Source of the DNA: Clostridia bacterium
GTDB lineage: Bacteria; Bacillota; Clostridia; Oscillospirales; Acutalibacteraceae
Length of the DNA: 64,000 nt
NCBI GenBank assembly: GCA_017517135.1
Contig: JAFXAK010000003.1
Location: 1 to 64,000 of the forward strand
Direction of reading: 5' to 3'
Shown: positions 62,614 through 64,000 of the stretch, piece by piece
Layout: each line of letters opens with the position of its first letter
How positions within the stretch are numbered: the first letter of the stretch is position 1
Made by a program: the position numbers and the translations under genes
The notes under the pieces: generated by a model
Seen by the model: the letters and a program-made list of their open reading frames with translations, nothing else
Database searches by the model: none
What the model was told of the DNA's origin: nothing

Positions 62614-64000
62614 TTATCCAATGTTTTCTAAGTCTTTTACCCACAATTCAAATGAAGCATCACTCGGCATATTCCAGTCGCCTCTGGGGGAGAGGGAAAC
62701 TGAGCTTGTTTTCGGGCCGTCGGGGAGACAGGAGCGTTTGAACTGCTGGATAAAGAAGCGGCGCATAAAGGTTTTGAGCCACTTGAGGATTGTTTCACCG
62801 TCATAAATTCCGTCAAAGGTGTATTTTGCAATTCTGTAAATTTTTGACGGTGAAAAAGCATTCTCAATATGATGATACAAGAAGAAATCGTGCAGCTCAT
62901 AGGGGCCTACAAGGTCTTCTGTTTTTTGCGCAATTTTGCCCTGATTGTCTGTGGGAAGAAGCTCGGGGGAGACAGGAGTGTCGAGAATATCAAGTAAAAC
63001 CTCTTTGAGAGCGTTTTCGCTGTTTTCGGCAATATACTGAACAATATGTCTTACCATTGTTTTTGTAATATCGGCATTCACGGAGTACATCGACATATGG
63101 TCGCCGTTGTAGGTCGCCCAGCCTAAAGCCAATTCAGACAAATCGCCTGTGCCTATAACCATACCGTTTTCCTTGTTTGCAATATCCATAAGCACCTGAG
63201 TACGCTCTCTTGCCTGAGCGTTTTCATAGGTGACATCGTGTACATCGCTTGAATGCTCAATATCTCTGAAATGGATATTTACGGCTTCTTTTATATTGAC
63301 TTCTCTTAAAGTAACACCGAGGCTTTCGCACATCTTAACTGCATTATCGTGAGTGCGCTCAGATGTGCCGAAGCAGGGCATTGTAACAGCAATAATCTTT
63401 TTTCTGTCGGCTTTCATCAGGTCGAATGCATTGACTGTTGCAAGGAGAGCCAGACAGCTGTCAAGACCGCCCGAAATACCTATAACCGCACTGTCTGAAC
63501 GAGCATGCTCAAGTCGCTTTTTTAAGCCGAAAGCCTGAATTTTGAGTATCGTTTCAATTTTTTCGTTGAGTTCTGTCTTGTTTTCGGGTACAAAGGGATT
63601 GAGTGCAAACTTTCTTGAAAGGGAAGTATCAATAATTTCCTGCTCAAAAAGTATTGTCTGTACATTGCTTTCTTCTTTACTTCTGAAAAGATTTGATTTA
63701 ATTCTTGCTGATGAAAGCTTGTTTACATCGATTTCACTCACAGCATTTTTCATTTCAAAGGGAGCACTTTCAGAGAGTATGCTGCCGTTTTCAGCGATTA
63801 TATTATGAGCAGAAAAAACAGTATCTCCCGTTGCTTCACCCATTGAAGCATTTGAAGTGATATAAGCACAAATATTTTTTGCACTTGCAGTTTTAATGAA
63901 AAGTCTTCTCTGTTCTGCCTTGCCGGTTGTTTCATTTGAAGAAGAGGGATTCAATATGATGTTAGCACCATTTGCGCAAAGCTCGGACGCAGGGGAAACG
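62614..64000 (-). CDS. nadE: Glutamine-dependent NAD+ synthase (partial, cut by window edge)
   Basis: The C-terminal part (about 460 aa) of the two-domain NadE. The window end cuts the N-terminal nitrilase-type glutaminase domain. The visible part begins in its core (ELCANGANIILNPSSSNE, with no stop up to the edge), so the true start lies beyond 64000. The synthetase domain carries the ATP P-loop GISGGLDSCLALLA and the ISDLSE-like GTGDLSELALGWATYNGD segment. It makes NAD+ from nicotinate adenine dinucleotide, glutamine and ATP. Confidence 0.94.
   Translation of the reverse strand, partial: VSPASELCANGANIILNPSSSNETTGKAEQRRLFIKTASAKNICAYITSNASMGEATGDTVFSAHNIIAENGSILSESAPFEMKNAVSEIDVNKLSSARIKSNLFRSKEESNVQTILFEQEIIDTSLSRKFALNPFVPENKTELNEKIETILKIQAFGLKKRLEHARSDSAVIGISGGLDSCLALLATVNAFDLMKADRKKIIAVTMPCFGTSERTHDNAVKMCESLGVTLREVNIKEAVNIHFRDIEHSSDVHDVTYENAQARERTQVLMDIANKENGMVIGTGDLSELALGWATYNGDHMSMYSVNADITKTMVRHIVQYIAENSENALKEVLLDILDTPVSPELLPTDNQGKIAQKTEDLVGPYELHDFFLYHHIENAFSPSKIYRIAKYTFDGIYDGETILKWLKTFMRRFFIQQFKRSCLPDGPKTSSVSLSPRGDWNMPSDASFELWVKDLENIG

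Noticed and set aside
1-64000. CRISPR arrays, tRNA or rRNA genes, prophage or transposase genes
   Set aside because: No regularly spaced repeats, no tRNA-like cloverleaf with CCA-type ends, no rRNA stretches and no recombinase or capsid motifs were noticed in any frame.

Overview
The window is an ordinary-looking stretch of chromosome from a low-to-moderate G+C, Gram-positive, spore-forming-lineage Firmicute. It most resembles gut Clostridia of the Ruminococcaceae/Oscillospiraceae type. Grounds for this: a Spo0A homologue, two secreted proteins with type I dockerin modules, a Clostridia-type Mrp with an N-terminal Cys cluster, a PASTA-carrying class B PBP inside the dcw cluster, DUF4364 and DUF5696 proteins, PFL/ACT (UPF0210/UPF0237) genes, an archaeal/eukaryotic-type ProS, and strong GGAGG ribosome binding sites with frequent TTG/GTG starts. 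No rRNA, tRNA, CRISPR array, transposase gene or prophage was seen.

Layout. 1-3400: left-edge inverted repeats, a secreted CHAP-SH3-GH25-dockerin lysozyme (-), and a 136-aa orphan gene (-) flanked by inverted copies of a 25-bp repeat. 3404-9627: a minus-strand operon pyrH-frr-uppS-cdsA-dxr-rseP-ispG (translation, isoprenoid and phospholipid precursors). 9772-10896: a lone sugar kinase (+). 10952-17058: a minus-strand group of glycoside-hydrolase-like, ceramidase-like and Gfo/Idh/MocA genes, followed by a Cys-rich protein that may have its own sporulation promoter. 17275-21145: potABCD. 21194-24108: pyk, a DEDDh exonuclease and mrp (-).

24187-24471 is a gene-free stretch with terminator-like hairpins and two tiny facing reading frames. 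24754-39300: a division and cell-wall cluster mraZ-rsmH-ftsL-PBP-murE-mraY-ftsW-murG-murA-ftsQ-ftsZ, then an acyl carrier protein and proS. ftsA, murC, murD and murF are absent from it. 39377-41812: an 811-aa secreted dockerin protein (-). 42130-47729: xpt plus a BMP-type nucleoside ABC transporter (purine salvage). 47847-53815: a DUF5696 lipoprotein, a DUF4364 regulator, then phoH-ybeY-era-recO. 53901-54852: a PerR-type Fur regulator with PerR-box-like sites, then rubrerythrin. 55132-55923: an unusual Spo0A whose three receiver-domain acidic residues are all Glu. 55986-61607: a minus-strand operon ACT-PFL-SCP2-like-GH106-like. 61723-62559: folP. 62614-end: nadE, cut by the window edge.

The points most worth a second look are the Spo0A with Glu at position 56, the Cys-rich protein whose RBS lies in a terminator-like hairpin with a sigma-K-like promoter in between, the repeat-flanked 136-aa gene, the GH/ceramidase/oxidoreductase operon, the SCP2-like/GH106-like operon, the facing mini-ORFs before mraZ, and an FtsZ with a divergent C-terminal tail. 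All calls come from reading the sequence. Family names rest on recognised motifs; no database search was run.
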